From Methanolinea sp. UBA277 (GTDB lineage: Archaea > Halobacteriota > Methanomicrobia > Methanomicrobiales > Methanospirillaceae), in contig DANP01000010.1 of assembly GCA_002499905.1 (NCBI GenBank), positions 10,391-74,390 on the forward strand: a stretch of DNA of 64,000 bases. Reading direction: 5' to 3'. The notes beneath the pieces were generated by a model, which ran no database searches, was not told where the DNA came from, and was given only the letters and a program-made list of their open reading frames with translations. The translations under genes and the position numbers were made by a program. Positions 34,990 through 44,118 of this stretch are shown here, piece after piece (the stretch's first letter is position 1; every line of letters begins with the position of its first letter).

Positions 34990-36893
34990 GGTGCACCCCT
35001 CCTCAGCCGGCACTTCTCAAGCATCTCCTCCACCACGGGGAAGAGGGAGAGATCGGTATGCGGAAGGAAACAGCTCCCGGTATATTCATCCATGAACGAC
35101 GGTTCGGCATTCAGCTCGATATAGGCAATTTTTCTGGCAATTTCATCGAGGAATTTTTTCTTCCGGCGATTGAGGAGGGCAAGGTTGGCTCCCTCGATGG
35201 CACCGTTGCCGATGGGAGCGATCCGCTCGACCGGCACTTCGGGAATGAGGCCAATCACGATGGCATTCTCCTTGCTGATGAAGTTGCCAAACGCACCGGA
35301 GAAGTAGATGTGCGAGATCTCGTCACGCGTGATCCCGGCCTGGTTCATCAGGGTCAGGCAGGCGGCGAGGATGGATGCCTTGCTCATGATGAGGGCCTTG
35401 ACATCGTTCTCGGTGATCACGATGTCCTTGCCGATACCGGTCTCTTCCTTCCATGCAACCACAAACTCGGGAACCTGCCGGCCGGCCCTGATCCGCTCAT
35501 GATCGATTGCCATGTTGATCCTGCCGGTCCGGTCGATGATGCACGCCCGGAGGAGTTCGGCCAGGAGGTCGATCAAGCCGGATCCGCAGAGTCCCTTCGG
35601 CTTTACATGCTGGATGGTCCGGTAGGCGGGTGTGAGCGTCTCGAGATCGAGAGAGATCTGCTCGATGGCCCCGGCATTCGCCCGCATGCCGAAGAGCACC
35701 TCGCCCCCCTCGAGGGCCGGGCCGGCAGCACCGGCACAGGCAAACATCCAGTCCCGGTTCCCGAGCACCACCTCGAAGTTGGTCCCGATGTCGATCAGGA
35801 GGGAGATCTCCTCGCTTTCGGCCATTCCTGATGCAAGGATATCGGCAATGATATCACCCCCGATGAAATCGCTCACCGCCGGGAAGATGAAGAGGCCCGA
35901 GTTCTCGCCCACATCGAGGCCGGCTCGTGTGGCGGCGGCAGTGAGGTAGCGTCTCACCACCGGGACGTAGGGCTCCTCGATCATGTAGGCAGGATCGATC
36001 TCCATGAGGATGTGGGTCATGATGGTGTTTCCCGCGACAACGACTTCGTAGATATCGTCCCGGTCCACCCCGGCATTGTTGGCCGCTTCGGTGAGGGCGG
36101 CATTGATGCTCTCTGCGGCGAGAGACTGGAGCTTTTTCAGGCCCCCCTTCCGGGCAAAGGTGACCCGGGAGAGGATATCCTCGCCACAGCTGATCTGGCG
36201 GTTGTAGTTCGAGGCGACACCCGCAATGCTGCCGTCGATAAGGTTCCGGATGAAGACCACAATTGTGGTGGTGCCGAGATCCACGGCAGCACCGTAGCAG
36301 GAGGCGGTGGTATCCCCTTTCTCGATATCGATCAGGCGATACCCTCCCGGGACGAGCACCACAGTCGCCGTCACCTTCCACCCGCTCTCCCGCAGCACCC
36401 GGGGGATCCGGCGGATGACTTCGAGGGGGGCGTAGATATCGCCTTCTTTTGGCCCCCCCGACTTCTCGATCCCCCACAGGAGGCGGGTGAGATCGGGTGA
36501 GGGATCATCAAGGCTGGGGGGGGAGAGGGTCAGGGCATACTTCCAGACCGCCGGGTTGAGCTCGGTGGTGATCCCCATGACATCGATCAGGATTTTCTGC
36601 TCCTGGACAATGGATTCTTCGGGAATGAGAACCCGCATGTCTTCCGTTACGACGGTCTGGCAGGCAAGGCAGGCCCCGGCATCCAGTTCTTCGGCCGAGT
36701 AGAACTTTCCGTACTTCTCGCGGTCAAAGTCGTACCTGCCGCTCTTCACGTACACCGTGCACTTTCCGCACTTTCCCTGGCCGCCGCACACGACGTTCAT
36801 GTGGATCCCCGCCTGCTGGGCGGCATGGAGGATGGTGCTTCCGCTCTTCACCTCCGCCTTCCTGAAACTCGGGAGGAACGTGACGGTCGGCAT
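34986..36893 (-). CDS. Corrinoid protein reductive activator (RACo/AcsV type)
   Basis: 635 residues. Reactivates the oxidised Co(II) corrinoid protein to Co(I), using ATP and a low-potential electron. N-terminal plant-type 2Fe-2S ferredoxin domain with C36, C42, C45 (VVCGGQGKCGKC) and C78 (ACLACQT), a linker, then a DUF4445 ASKHA ATPase domain: AAVDLGTTTIVVFI, LLIDIGTNFEVVL, GLCGSGLIDLLAELL and FSGAFGNFISKENA. Located directly downstream of the corrinoid protein gamma subunit gene (six bases), as in acetogen acs clusters. It is larger than one-cluster methyltransferase activators such as RamA and has 2Fe-2S rather than 4Fe-4S ligands. Confidence 0.88.
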   Translation of the reverse strand: MPTVTFLPSFRKAEVKSGSTILHAAQQAGIHMNVVCGGQGKCGKCTVYVKSGRYDFDREKYGKFYSAEELDAGACLACQTVVTEDMRVLIPEESIVQEQKILIDVMGITTELNPAVWKYALTLSPPSLDDPSPDLTRLLWGIEKSGGPKEGDIYAPLEVIRRIPRVLRESGWKVTATVVLVPGGYRLIDIEKGDTTASCYGAAVDLGTTTIVVFIRNLIDGSIAGVASNYNRQISCGEDILSRVTFARKGGLKKLQSLAAESINAALTEAANNAGVDRDDIYEVVVAGNTIMTHILMEIDPAYMIEEPYVPVVRRYLTAAATRAGLDVGENSGLFIFPAVSDFIGGDIIADILASGMAESEEISLLIDIGTNFEVVLGNRDWMFACAGAAGPALEGGEVLFGMRANAGAIEQISLDLETLTPAYRTIQHVKPKGLCGSGLIDLLAELLRACIIDRTGRINMAIDHERIRAGRQVPEFVVAWKEETGIGKDIVITENDVKALIMSKASILAACLTLMNQAGITRDEISHIYFSGAFGNFISKENAIVIGLIPEVPVERIAPIGNGAIEGANLALLNRRKKKFLDEIARKIAYIELNAEPSFMDEYTGSCFLPHTDLSLFPVVEEMLEKCRLRRGAP

Positions 36894-36899
36894 ACAGCT

Positions 36900-38231
36900 T
36901 CAGGTCCACTCCTTCTCGAGAAATTCAGCGATATCTGCCGCATCCCGCGGGCCGACGAGCACCTTCCACCCGGTCTCATCCTCGACCCGCCCGGAGAGCG
37001 GTGCAGCATAGCCGGGGATGATGAGTTTCCGGTGATCGACCAGATCAGGAACCCCGAACTCCTTCAGGGCATCCCGGACCAGGGTCTCCGAAAGTTTCCC
37101 TGCGGCCACAGCCGTCAACACGGAGAGACCTTCCGTATCGACAATGAGCATGAACGAGTCCACCCCTGAAGATTCGAGGTATCCCTGGAGGGTGAAGTAG
37201 GTCAGGGAGAAGTTGACAGTGAGGAGGACCGGCGCGTCCGGTCCCGGGCTGCCGACCCGGTAGATGCCGGGGGTGATCTGAATGGGTTTCTGGGGATCGG
37301 TATAGATGTTCTGCCGAAGGACGAGGAACGCTTTCCGGGACTCTTCGGAAACCGCATCGGCCACCAGGATCGATCCGAACTTGAGCACCCCGCAGATGAG
37401 GGCGGCGTCCGGGAGCCGGGACGGGCGGGTGTCGATGAAGACCGGGTACCCGAGTGCCGGGCTCGTCCTGGTAATGGCATGCTGCCGGACGGCGACAGCC
37501 GAGTTCAGCATCTCATGGAGGGAGGGGGAGGTCAGGTCGAGGACGAGGTGGCTGGCCCCTTCTGCCGTGCAGAGCCCGGAGAGCTCGGCCAGTGTATCGA
37601 GGGTGGGTGCCCGGATGGCCAGGGGGCAGCCGTACTTGACGGCAAGGGCACACATCTCCCGGTACCGGTCCCGGGTCGCGACATGGATCAGCGGCCGGTA
37701 GTTGCCGCAGACCGCGAGTCCGGCTTCCTGGATGGCAGGGTCCTCTGCCATCAGGACTTCGGGGAGATCGGTGACTGCCTCGACGGCTTCGACCGCTTCG
37801 GCAAACGCCGCGGGAGAACCGCTCTCGGAGCGTATGGCGATGCCGTTCAGCCGCAGGTCAAGACCGATCCGCACCAGGATATGGTCGCGGACATCCGCGA
37901 CGATCCCCTGGATGGTATCAGCATCCATGCGGTCCGAGACAGCGGTCATGATGCCCGGTTCGTGGAAGAAGGTCTTCTCATGCCGGAACTGGACGATCTC
38001 CTCCCCGACGGCAAACGATCGCTCACCGACACCAACCTTGACTCGCTGGACCGGCGGGCGGGTGGAGGCTCCGAGGACCTCCTTTGCCTTCTCGTCCAGG
38101 TAGGGGCAGTCTTCGGGCTTCACCTTACCGCTGGCGAGTTTCATGGCAAAGGTGAGGCAGGTCGGCTCTCCGCACTCCTTGCAGTTCTTCTTCGGGAGGA
38201 GCTTGTAGATATCGAGTGCTTTCAGCGCCAT
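36900..38231 (-). CDS. cdhE: Corrinoid iron-sulfur protein large (gamma) subunit
   Basis: 443 residues. Carries the methyl group on a corrinoid between tetrahydropterin methyltransferase and acetyl-CoA synthase. The N-terminal 4Fe-4S motif is KKNCKECGEPTCLTFAMK with a fourth cysteine in PEDCPYL (C17, C20, C25, C42). A TIM barrel (about 90-320) leads to a C-terminal cobalamin-binding domain (VDTEGLSVLTAVAAGKL). ATG 38231 gives the canonical MALKALDIYKLLPKKN start; in-frame codons further upstream belong to the neighbouring cdhD. One base separates it from the delta subunit gene. Confidence 0.92.
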   Translation of the reverse strand: MALKALDIYKLLPKKNCKECGEPTCLTFAMKLASGKVKPEDCPYLDEKAKEVLGASTRPPVQRVKVGVGERSFAVGEEIVQFRHEKTFFHEPGIMTAVSDRMDADTIQGIVADVRDHILVRIGLDLRLNGIAIRSESGSPAAFAEAVEAVEAVTDLPEVLMAEDPAIQEAGLAVCGNYRPLIHVATRDRYREMCALAVKYGCPLAIRAPTLDTLAELSGLCTAEGASHLVLDLTSPSLHEMLNSAVAVRQHAITRTSPALGYPVFIDTRPSRLPDAALICGVLKFGSILVADAVSEESRKAFLVLRQNIYTDPQKPIQITPGIYRVGSPGPDAPVLLTVNFSLTYFTLQGYLESSGVDSFMLIVDTEGLSVLTAVAAGKLSETLVRDALKEFGVPDLVDHRKLIIPGYAAPLSGRVEDETGWKVLVGPRDAADIAEFLEKEWT

Positions 38232-38232
38232 C

Positions 38233-39189
38233 CTAGGCACCCCCTTTCCCTGCCGGTGCCGACCAGAGGCCATCGATTCCGGCTCGGAGCGGCTGGATTG
38301 CTGACGGGTGCCGGACGCAGACGATCGAGGCACCTGCAATCGTTGCCGGGAGCATGGCATAGAGCTCCCAGGCAACCGAAATCCTGTCGCTCACGGATGG
38401 ATCCGCCTCCCGGACCTCTTTGACGGTGAGCGAGTCGATGGCCGAGCTGATCATCGGCATGGCCAGGTCATCATCCCCTTTCAGGGCGGCAAACCGGATC
38501 CGCTCCATAACCGAGTAGGAATACTCGAATCCGTAGCCCAGGGCACCGGTATAGGGATCGATCACGATCCGGTCATGGGGGAGTCCGATCTCCCTGAGGA
38601 GGATGTTCAGCTGCTTGGCAAGGTTGATATCGATGGGTGACTGGGCGATGACCAGGTGGCCGTAGGCCATGGCAGAGGCGGCAATACTCCGGTACCTCCC
38701 GGCCTCGGCAGTCCCGATGAGGAAGCGCTCCCCCTCACCGGCCTCCCCAATCCTCCGGAAGACCTCGCTGTCGAGGTCGGAGTCATTGCTTCCTTCGATG
38801 ATCAGGGGAAGTCCGGTTGCCTGGAGGACGTTCTCGACCGTGGTCGTGACCGATGCGAAATCGGAAAATCCCCGCTTCCGTGTACTCGTCAGGAAGAGGC
38901 GGATCAGGTCGGGGGTATACTCCTCTCCGGCCCATCGTGCCCACTCCGCAGGGTCGGATGCACGGTCCCCGAGAAAGCGGGTCACCGGGGCAGGCCAGAG
39001 GGATGGGTCATCGCAGAGCTCGTAGGCGATGAGGGGCCGGTGGCCGGTCGGCGGGGTCCCGATGAACGAAAGATCCCGTTCACCCCCGATGGTCACTGTT
39101 GCCGACCGGGTGCCGCCATCGGCTTTCATCGCCCCAAGAGTGACGGTCCCCACCTGGCCGGTCCAGTCTGAGAGGGTGGTTATGGTCAT
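38233..39189 (-). CDS. cdhD: Corrinoid iron-sulfur protein small (delta) subunit
   Basis: 318 residues forming a TIM barrel that pairs with the gamma subunit and binds the corrinoid lower face. The blocks VTTTVENVLQATGLPLIIEGS, SPIDINLAKQLNILLREIG, VIDPYTGALGYGFEYSYSVMER and SDRISVAWELYAMLPATIAGA define the family. Methanogen CdhD proteins are usually over 400 residues, whereas this length matches bacterial AcsD. ATG 39189 is favoured by GTGAGG seven bases before; GTG 39201 overlapping the acsB stop is the alternative. Confidence 0.9.
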   Translation of the reverse strand: MTITTLSDWTGQVGTVTLGAMKADGGTRSATVTIGGERDLSFIGTPPTGHRPLIAYELCDDPSLWPAPVTRFLGDRASDPAEWARWAGEEYTPDLIRLFLTSTRKRGFSDFASVTTTVENVLQATGLPLIIEGSNDSDLDSEVFRRIGEAGEGERFLIGTAEAGRYRSIAASAMAYGHLVIAQSPIDINLAKQLNILLREIGLPHDRIVIDPYTGALGYGFEYSYSVMERIRFAALKGDDDLAMPMISSAIDSLTVKEVREADPSVSDRISVAWELYAMLPATIAGASIVCVRHPSAIQPLRAGIDGLWSAPAGKGGA

Positions 39190-39197
39190 GGTCGTCC

Positions 39198-41228
39198 TCA
39201 CAGGAGCGGCTTCATGGCCAGCGCCGGGTGGTGTACCTGTGCCAGGAACGCAGTGAGATCCTCGATGGTCACCGCGATCTTCTCGTCGGCAATTTTATCG
39301 AACAAGCCGGAGAGCCCCCTCCCCTCGAGCTTCGGCACAAGGCGCCCCTGGAGCTCTTCCTTCAGCGCGGACGGCATCCAGACCAGCCGATTGATACCCC
39401 CCTCTGCCTGGAGAAACCGGTCGCTCAGGATGTACGTCTTGGAGATGCCGGCAAACCCCGGGGTCTGTGCTCCGCCACCGATGGTCCCGGCGAGGGTCGA
39501 GAAGCTCATGCCCGAGGGGGTGTCCCCCTTATACTCACGGTTGACCACCATGAATCCGTTCACCTCCGGGAGCATGACCGCGATGCATTCGAAACACCCG
39601 CAGCAGGTCATGGGATACTCCATCACACTGTACAGGGAGCAGCGGTCAACCTCCCCGTGGGAGGCTTTCTTCACGAACCGGTTCACACCCTCGAACTCGC
39701 CCCGTTCGGCATCGATTACCCTCCCTTTCGCCACCGGCTGGTTCGCCCCGGAGGGGGAGATCTCGTAGGCGATCCTGCCGTCAAGCCAGGTGATAGCTCC
39801 GCAGAGCGCCGGCCGTTCGGGGGTGATGATGCAGACGTGGTTCGGGGCGAAGGTCTGGCAGAGGGTGCAGGAGTAGTAGGTATCGACATCGGTATCTTTC
39901 ATGCCCCGGATCCGTTCGTCCCGCTCTTCGTAGACCTTCTCCGCCTCCTTCTTTGCTTCCAGTACTGCCGCCTCGACCGTGATCAGGGTGACCTGGACGG
40001 CATCGAGGAGATCCGGGAAATCCATTCTGAACTTTGCCGCAATCAGCTTGCCGAGGTGCTCGATCCGCACCCCGTGGGAGACTGCTTCCTTCGAGATCCG
40101 CACCCAGATGATGTCCCGCTGGGCGACATGCCAGGTCCCCTCGCCATAGTTCACGAAGTTGTGGATCCGCCGTTCCAGCACCGGTTCGTACTCCTTCTTC
40201 ATGGTCTTTCCCGCAACTTCGACGATGATGCCGAGCGGAACCGCGGATCCTTCCTTCAGCTCTTCGATCTCGGGACCAATGACCCTGACTCTCCCGTCCT
40301 CCACCTCTTCTGCAGGGCGGCAGCGGAGGAGCTCGAACGCCGGGGAGCGTCCTCCGCCGAATTCGACGAACATCTCCTCCTTCCTGATGCTCTTGCCCTC
40401 AAAGGCAGGGGAACATGCCATGGGGATGGGAATTGCGGTGACGCTCACCTTGATCCCCTTGAGATCCATCCCCGTTCTGACCGCCTCAGGTGCGCTCACC
40501 CGGATCCATTCGCTGCCTTCGTATTCTCCGGCAGAGAGGATCGGGATGCCGAGGAGGCGGAAGGCATCGAAAACCGCGGTCTCCTCCTCGTCGAGCCCCG
40601 GGAACACGATGGCGATCGCCTTTGCCCGTTCCCGTGCATAGGCGAGCAGCCGGTCCGCGTCACCGGGAGTCACCCCGCCGAACATCATCGCAACGCGGGC
40701 GATGATGTCGATGAAGTGGATGGCAGAGAACGGTCGCCCGCCGAGCGGTACCAGCCGCAGTTCCGCCCCGACCTTCACACCGGCACCGGTGAGGCTGTCC
40801 ACAATCCCGCCGGAGAGGAAGGTGAGCATGTACTTCTCCTGGAGCTCCCTGCAGAGAGCCGCTGCAGCATCGGGTGACTGCGGGGTGCCTGCGACGACGA
40901 CCAGGCCGAGGATGCTCCCGTCCACAAGGGAGTACCCCAGTGTCCGGAGCACGGCGTCCGGGAGAAACCCGGTATAGGGGGGCGGGGCTTTCCCTCCGGT
41001 GGTCTCTGCGGCGGCCGTCAGGCATTCACAGGCGACCAGCGGGTTCTCACCGGTGGCGTGGTACGCTGCCCGTGCCTCATCAGCCGTGTGGACCGCTTTC
41101 CCGGTGAGGGCGAAGGTGACCGGCAGGTGGTACGCAGTCTCCTCGTAGGAAAATGTTCCGGAGAGACCGTCCATTCTCATTTTTAATGACTTCTTTCCCG
41201 AAATTATGGCAGTTTCTACGTGAATCAT
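39198..41228 (-). CDS. acsB: Acetyl-CoA synthase, bacterial-type long form
   Basis: 676 residues. Assembles acetyl-CoA from a methyl group, CO and CoA at the nickel A-cluster. The A-cluster ligands are complete: CTLC, an eight-residue gap, C, a nine-residue gap, C (about residues 456-478), and CGC about 67 residues later, the same spacing as in Moorella AcsB (506, 509, 518, 528, 595, 597). About 300 residues precede the central domain, the part that contacts CO dehydrogenase in bacteria and that archaeal CdhC (about 470 residues) lacks. GGTG before ATG 41228 supports this start; ATG 41246 is six codons earlier. It heads the six-gene cluster. Confidence 0.9.
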   Translation of the reverse strand: MIHVETAIISGKKSLKMRMDGLSGTFSYEETAYHLPVTFALTGKAVHTADEARAAYHATGENPLVACECLTAAAETTGGKAPPPYTGFLPDAVLRTLGYSLVDGSILGLVVVAGTPQSPDAAAALCRELQEKYMLTFLSGGIVDSLTGAGVKVGAELRLVPLGGRPFSAIHFIDIIARVAMMFGGVTPGDADRLLAYARERAKAIAIVFPGLDEEETAVFDAFRLLGIPILSAGEYEGSEWIRVSAPEAVRTGMDLKGIKVSVTAIPIPMACSPAFEGKSIRKEEMFVEFGGGRSPAFELLRCRPAEEVEDGRVRVIGPEIEELKEGSAVPLGIIVEVAGKTMKKEYEPVLERRIHNFVNYGEGTWHVAQRDIIWVRISKEAVSHGVRIEHLGKLIAAKFRMDFPDLLDAVQVTLITVEAAVLEAKKEAEKVYEERDERIRGMKDTDVDTYYSCTLCQTFAPNHVCIITPERPALCGAITWLDGRIAYEISPSGANQPVAKGRVIDAERGEFEGVNRFVKKASHGEVDRCSLYSVMEYPMTCCGCFECIAVMLPEVNGFMVVNREYKGDTPSGMSFSTLAGTIGGGAQTPGFAGISKTYILSDRFLQAEGGINRLVWMPSALKEELQGRLVPKLEGRGLSGLFDKIADEKIAVTIEDLTAFLAQVHHPALAMKPLL

Positions 41229-41400
41229 CAAAGGGACACCTGTCATTCATTGTATCTGCGCCTGCCGGTATATGAGTTTGGATCGTCCGGATGACCCGCT
41301 CCGGAATATCGGGTTCATCGCCTGGTACCCCGCCGAATCCGGGCGTTTGATACCCTTAAATAGGTCGTCCGGCTATTCTCATACAGGGAGAGACCCCCGT

Positions 41401-41679
41401 ATGAAGATGGAGCATGTCTTGGGTACCAGGAAAGGAACCGTCGTCCTGTATGCGCTCAGCACCTGTGGATGGTGTGCAAAAACCAAAGCCCTCCTGAAGG
41501 AGATCGGGGTGGACCACTCGTATGTCTATGTCGATCTCCTCCCGCAGGAGGAACTTGAGGAAGCCCTTCAGGAGGTCGAACGGTTCAACCCCCATGGCTC
41601 GTTCCCGACCCTGGTCATTGATCATAAAAAGGTCATTATCGGCTTCCGGGAGCAGGAGATCAGGGAGGCACTGGGATGA
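41401..41679 (+). CDS. Glutaredoxin-like protein
   Basis: 92-residue cytoplasmic thioredoxin-fold protein. The active site is CGWC (C22, C25) after VVLYALST; the cis-proline lies in GSFPTLVID; the C-terminal [11 protein letters not shown] matches glutaredoxins. ATG 41401 follows GGGAGAG and, about 45 bases up, a TATA-like CTTAAATAG (41355-41363), so the longer in-frame frame is not used. It overlaps the next gene by ATGA. The partner reductase downstream suggests ferredoxin-driven reduction of this disulfide protein. Confidence 0.88.
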   Translation: MKMEHVLGTRKGTVVLYALSTCGWCAKTKALLKEIGVDHSYVYVDLLPQEELEEALQEVERFNPHGSFPTLVIDHKKVIIGFREQEIREALG

Positions 41680-42185
41680 CCGTTCCCGAAATCACGGATG
41701 CGGAGATCGATGCCCGGTACCGGATCCTGGACCGCGACGCAGAGGAAGGCGGATACCATCTCAATCCTGATGTGGCATTCACCCGGAACCTGGTCCGGGG
41801 ACTGCTGGTCAACGAGCGGCGGTACGGTTATATGGCCTGCCCCTGCCGTATCGCTACAGGGAAGAGGGAGGAGGATCTCGATATCATCTGCCCCTGTGAT
41901 TACCGCGATCCCGACCTGAACGAGTATGGTGCGTGCTACTGCGCTCTCTATGTCAGCGGCGACGTTCTTGCACAGAAAGCTCCTGTCCGATCCATTCCGG
42001 AAAGGCGGCCGACCCGGGCCGAGAGGAAGGCAGCACGCAGGAAACAAGCCACGGGCGGGCTGGTGCAAACCGCGTATCCCGTCTGGAGATGCCGGGTCTG
42101 CGGATACCTGTGTGCCATGAACAATCCTCCGCTGGTCTGCCCGATCTGCAAGGCAAAGCAGGATCGGTTCGAGCGGTTCCTCTGA
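41676..42185 (+). CDS. Ferredoxin-thioredoxin reductase catalytic subunit fused to a rubredoxin-like domain
   Basis: 169 residues. The N-terminal 110 residues have the FTR catalytic pattern CPC-16 aa-CPC... as C55/C57, C72/C74 and C87/C89, which hold a 4Fe-4S cluster next to a redox-active disulfide and pass electrons one at a time to a thioredoxin-type disulfide. A basic linker ([14 protein letters not shown]) joins a C-terminal rubredoxin-like domain with C139, C142, C155 and C158 (CRVCGY and CPIC). The rubredoxin would feed electrons directly, replacing a separate ferredoxin. Translationally coupled to the glutaredoxin-like gene, its presumed substrate. Confidence 0.88.
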   Translation: MTVPEITDAEIDARYRILDRDAEEGGYHLNPDVAFTRNLVRGLLVNERRYGYMACPCRIATGKREEDLDIICPCDYRDPDLNEYGACYCALYVSGDVLAQKAPVRSIPERRPTRAERKAARRKQATGGLVQTAYPVWRCRVCGYLCAMNNPPLVCPICKAKQDRFERFL

Positions 42186-42261
42186 TTAAGGACGGGTCAA
42201 CACGGCAGTCCCGGATGCTCGCATCTTAATGATAAAATAGCCTCTTTTCCTAACTAGTACT

Positions 42262-42609
42262 ATGGACTATCCGATACGGGTCGAGGTCATCGGTCTGAAG
42301 GACATCGCATGCTCCCCGTTCCCCTGCGACAATACCCGGAGCTGCGGTCTGTATGACTGCTATCCTTCGGGAAAGCTGGTTGTTGCCTTTGATGCCCTGG
42401 CAAGCGAGATCAAAGCCGAGTATGCGGAACGGGTGGAGCTGACACTCACCCTGATCGATGACGGCGTCCCTCCCTATATTGAAAAGATCATCGAGGAACA
42501 CTTCCCTCCGCTTCCCATAATTCTGGTGAACGGAGAGTATGTCCCGATGGGGAGGATATCGCTCCCGCTGCTCCAGAAGGAGCTTGAGCGGGTTATCTCC
42601 CGGGGTTAG
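42262..42609 (+). CDS. Thioredoxin-like cysteine-rich hypothetical protein
   Basis: 115 residues. The beginning IRVEVIGLKDIACSPFPCDNT carries C17 and C22, then C28 and C33; the end PIILVNGEYVPMGRISLPLLQ has the shape of a thioredoxin or glutaredoxin C-terminal half with a proline before the strand. A CxxxxC redox or metal site is likely. It lies 76 bases after the FTR-rubredoxin gene, extending the redox cluster, and its stop overlaps that of the converging carbonic anhydrase gene by four bases. Confidence 0.65.
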   Translation: MDYPIRVEVIGLKDIACSPFPCDNTRSCGLYDCYPSGKLVVAFDALASEIKAEYAERVELTLTLIDDGVPPYIEKIIEEHFPPLPIILVNGEYVPMGRISLPLLQKELERVISRG

Positions 42610-43187
42610 TCCACTTTGGACAGGACCCCGGTTGCCAGATCATAGTAGAGCCCGTGAATCTGGATTTTCCCGGCCTCGAGCGCACTCTTCACGATCGGGT
42701 AGGTCTTCAGGTGTTCGATCTGGAGCCTGATGTTCTCGGTCTCGATCTGGTGTGACCGCTCCCGCTTCTCTTCCGGTGTCTGCGGCGGTTTTATCCGGGC
42801 GTCAACCTTGTCTTTTACCTCCCGGGCATTATTCAGCCAGAGGGGAATATAGGCATCGGTGCTCTCTTTGTCGAGGGCCTTCATGGCACCGCAGTCGGAG
42901 TGACCGCAGACCACGATATCCGTGACTTTCAGGTGTGCTACCGCGTACTCGAGGACCGTGGCAAAGTTCCAGTCATGGATCGGGATGATATTGCCGATGT
43001 TGCGCTGGACAAAGATCTCCCCCGGCGGCTGGCTGGTGATTCGTTCCGGCGGAACCCGGGAATCGGAACAGCCGACCCAGAGCACTTTCGGGTTCTGGCC
43101 GAGCACCAGGTTCTGATACAGCTCAATATTCTTGTCGAAGTCGGTCTCCCGGAATTTCATATTTCCAAGGATCAGGTGTTCAATCAT
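42606..43187 (-). CDS. Beta-class carbonic anhydrase
   Basis: 193 residues. Interconverts CO2 and bicarbonate in the cytoplasm, supplying CO2 or bicarbonate to methanogenesis and carboxylases. Zinc ligands are C40 in VGCSDSR, H96 and C99 in CGHSDCGAM, with D42 and R44 as the catalytic dyad. FVQRNIGNIIP is the conserved substrate pocket. ATG 43187 gives the compact N-terminus MIEHLILGNMKF; in-frame upstream starts (43196, 43316) add non-homologous residues. Confidence 0.92.
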   Translation of the reverse strand: MIEHLILGNMKFRETDFDKNIELYQNLVLGQNPKVLWVGCSDSRVPPERITSQPPGEIFVQRNIGNIIPIHDWNFATVLEYAVAHLKVTDIVVCGHSDCGAMKALDKESTDAYIPLWLNNAREVKDKVDARIKPPQTPEEKRERSHQIETENIRLQIEHLKTYPIVKSALEAGKIQIHGLYYDLATGVLSKVD

Positions 43188-43353
43188 GATGCACATTCCC
43201 GTCTTTTGTATCCGGCACCGACCTGCAGCCGACTGCCGTACGAGTATGTGTCTCCCTGGATCAGTTAAAGATTGATATTTTCGTCTGCCGGTGAACAGGA
43301 CGATCACCCTTATCACGATACATGCAGATTGTTCAGGCTGGCAGACTCATCCC

Positions 43354-44118
43354 ATGAAGATATCCCACGTACCGACCCGTTTTCCGGAAATAGACCTTGC
43401 GAGAGGGGTGGCCGTAATCATGATGGTGGTGTTCCATACCGCCTTTGACCTCCGGTTCCTGGGAATTGCCCCCGTCAATGTCTCCACCGGGTTTTTCAGG
43501 CTCCTTGCCCTCTCGACGGCCGGTCTCTTTCTCTTCCTCGTTGGTCTCTCTCTCTCCATCAGTGCGGCACATGCGTCAGCCCGGCTGACCCCGCGGCAGT
43601 TCGTGGAGAAGTACCTCCTCCGGGGAGCGTTCATTTTCGCGCTCGGCCTCGGAATCACCGTGGTCACCTGGATCGTCATACCCGGGACATTCATCAGGTT
43701 CGGCATTCTCCACCTGATCGGGCTGGCAGTGATGGCAAGTCCGCTGTATTCCCGGTATTCCTGGCAGAACCTCCTCCTTGGCGCGGTCTTCATCGCCCTT
43801 GGCCCGGTGGTCGCCGGGATCAGGGGGAGCCTGTGGCTGCTCTGGTTCGGCATCCATCCCCCGGCATTCGCCAGTGTCGATTATACGCCAATATTCCCCT
43901 GGATGGGCGTGGTGCTGATCGGTGTTTTCGTGGGCTCCGTGATCTACCCGCTCGGAAACAGGAGGCCGGGTTTCTCCACATTCTCGTTCGCCCCGCTCGA
44001 ATTCCTCGGGAGGCACTCCCTCACGATCTACCTGGTCCACCAGCCGGTCATCATCGGGGTGCTCCTTCTCCTCTTCTCCGGGAGTATCGTTATGCCGTTC
44101 ACCGTGCCGGGTGGTTAG
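43354..44118 (+). CDS. DUF1624/HGSNAT-like membrane protein
   Basis: 254 residues with about seven transmembrane helices. The first helix block PEIDLARGVAVIMMVVFHTAFD matches the heparan-alpha-glucosaminide N-acetyltransferase catalytic domain family (DUF1624), with the conserved arginine and histidine; FLGRHSLTIYLVHQPV near the end is shared with acyltransferase_3 proteins. It may acetylate a cell-envelope sugar or lipid across the membrane (inference). ATG 43354 is chosen over 43291, which lies in the promoter region shared with the carbonic anhydrase gene. Confidence 0.82.
   Translation: MKISHVPTRFPEIDLARGVAVIMMVVFHTAFDLRFLGIAPVNVSTGFFRLLALSTAGLFLFLVGLSLSISAAHASARLTPRQFVEKYLLRGAFIFALGLGITVVTWIVIPGTFIRFGILHLIGLAVMASPLYSRYSWQNLLLGAVFIALGPVVAGIRGSLWLLWFGIHPPAFASVDYTPIFPWMGVVLIGVFVGSVIYPLGNRRPGFSTFSFAPLEFLGRHSLTIYLVHQPVIIGVLLLLFSGSIVMPFTVPGG

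Noticed and set aside
39228..40877. 549-codon plus-strand frame opposite acsB
   Set aside because: Antisense shadow; acsB has complete A-cluster motifs.
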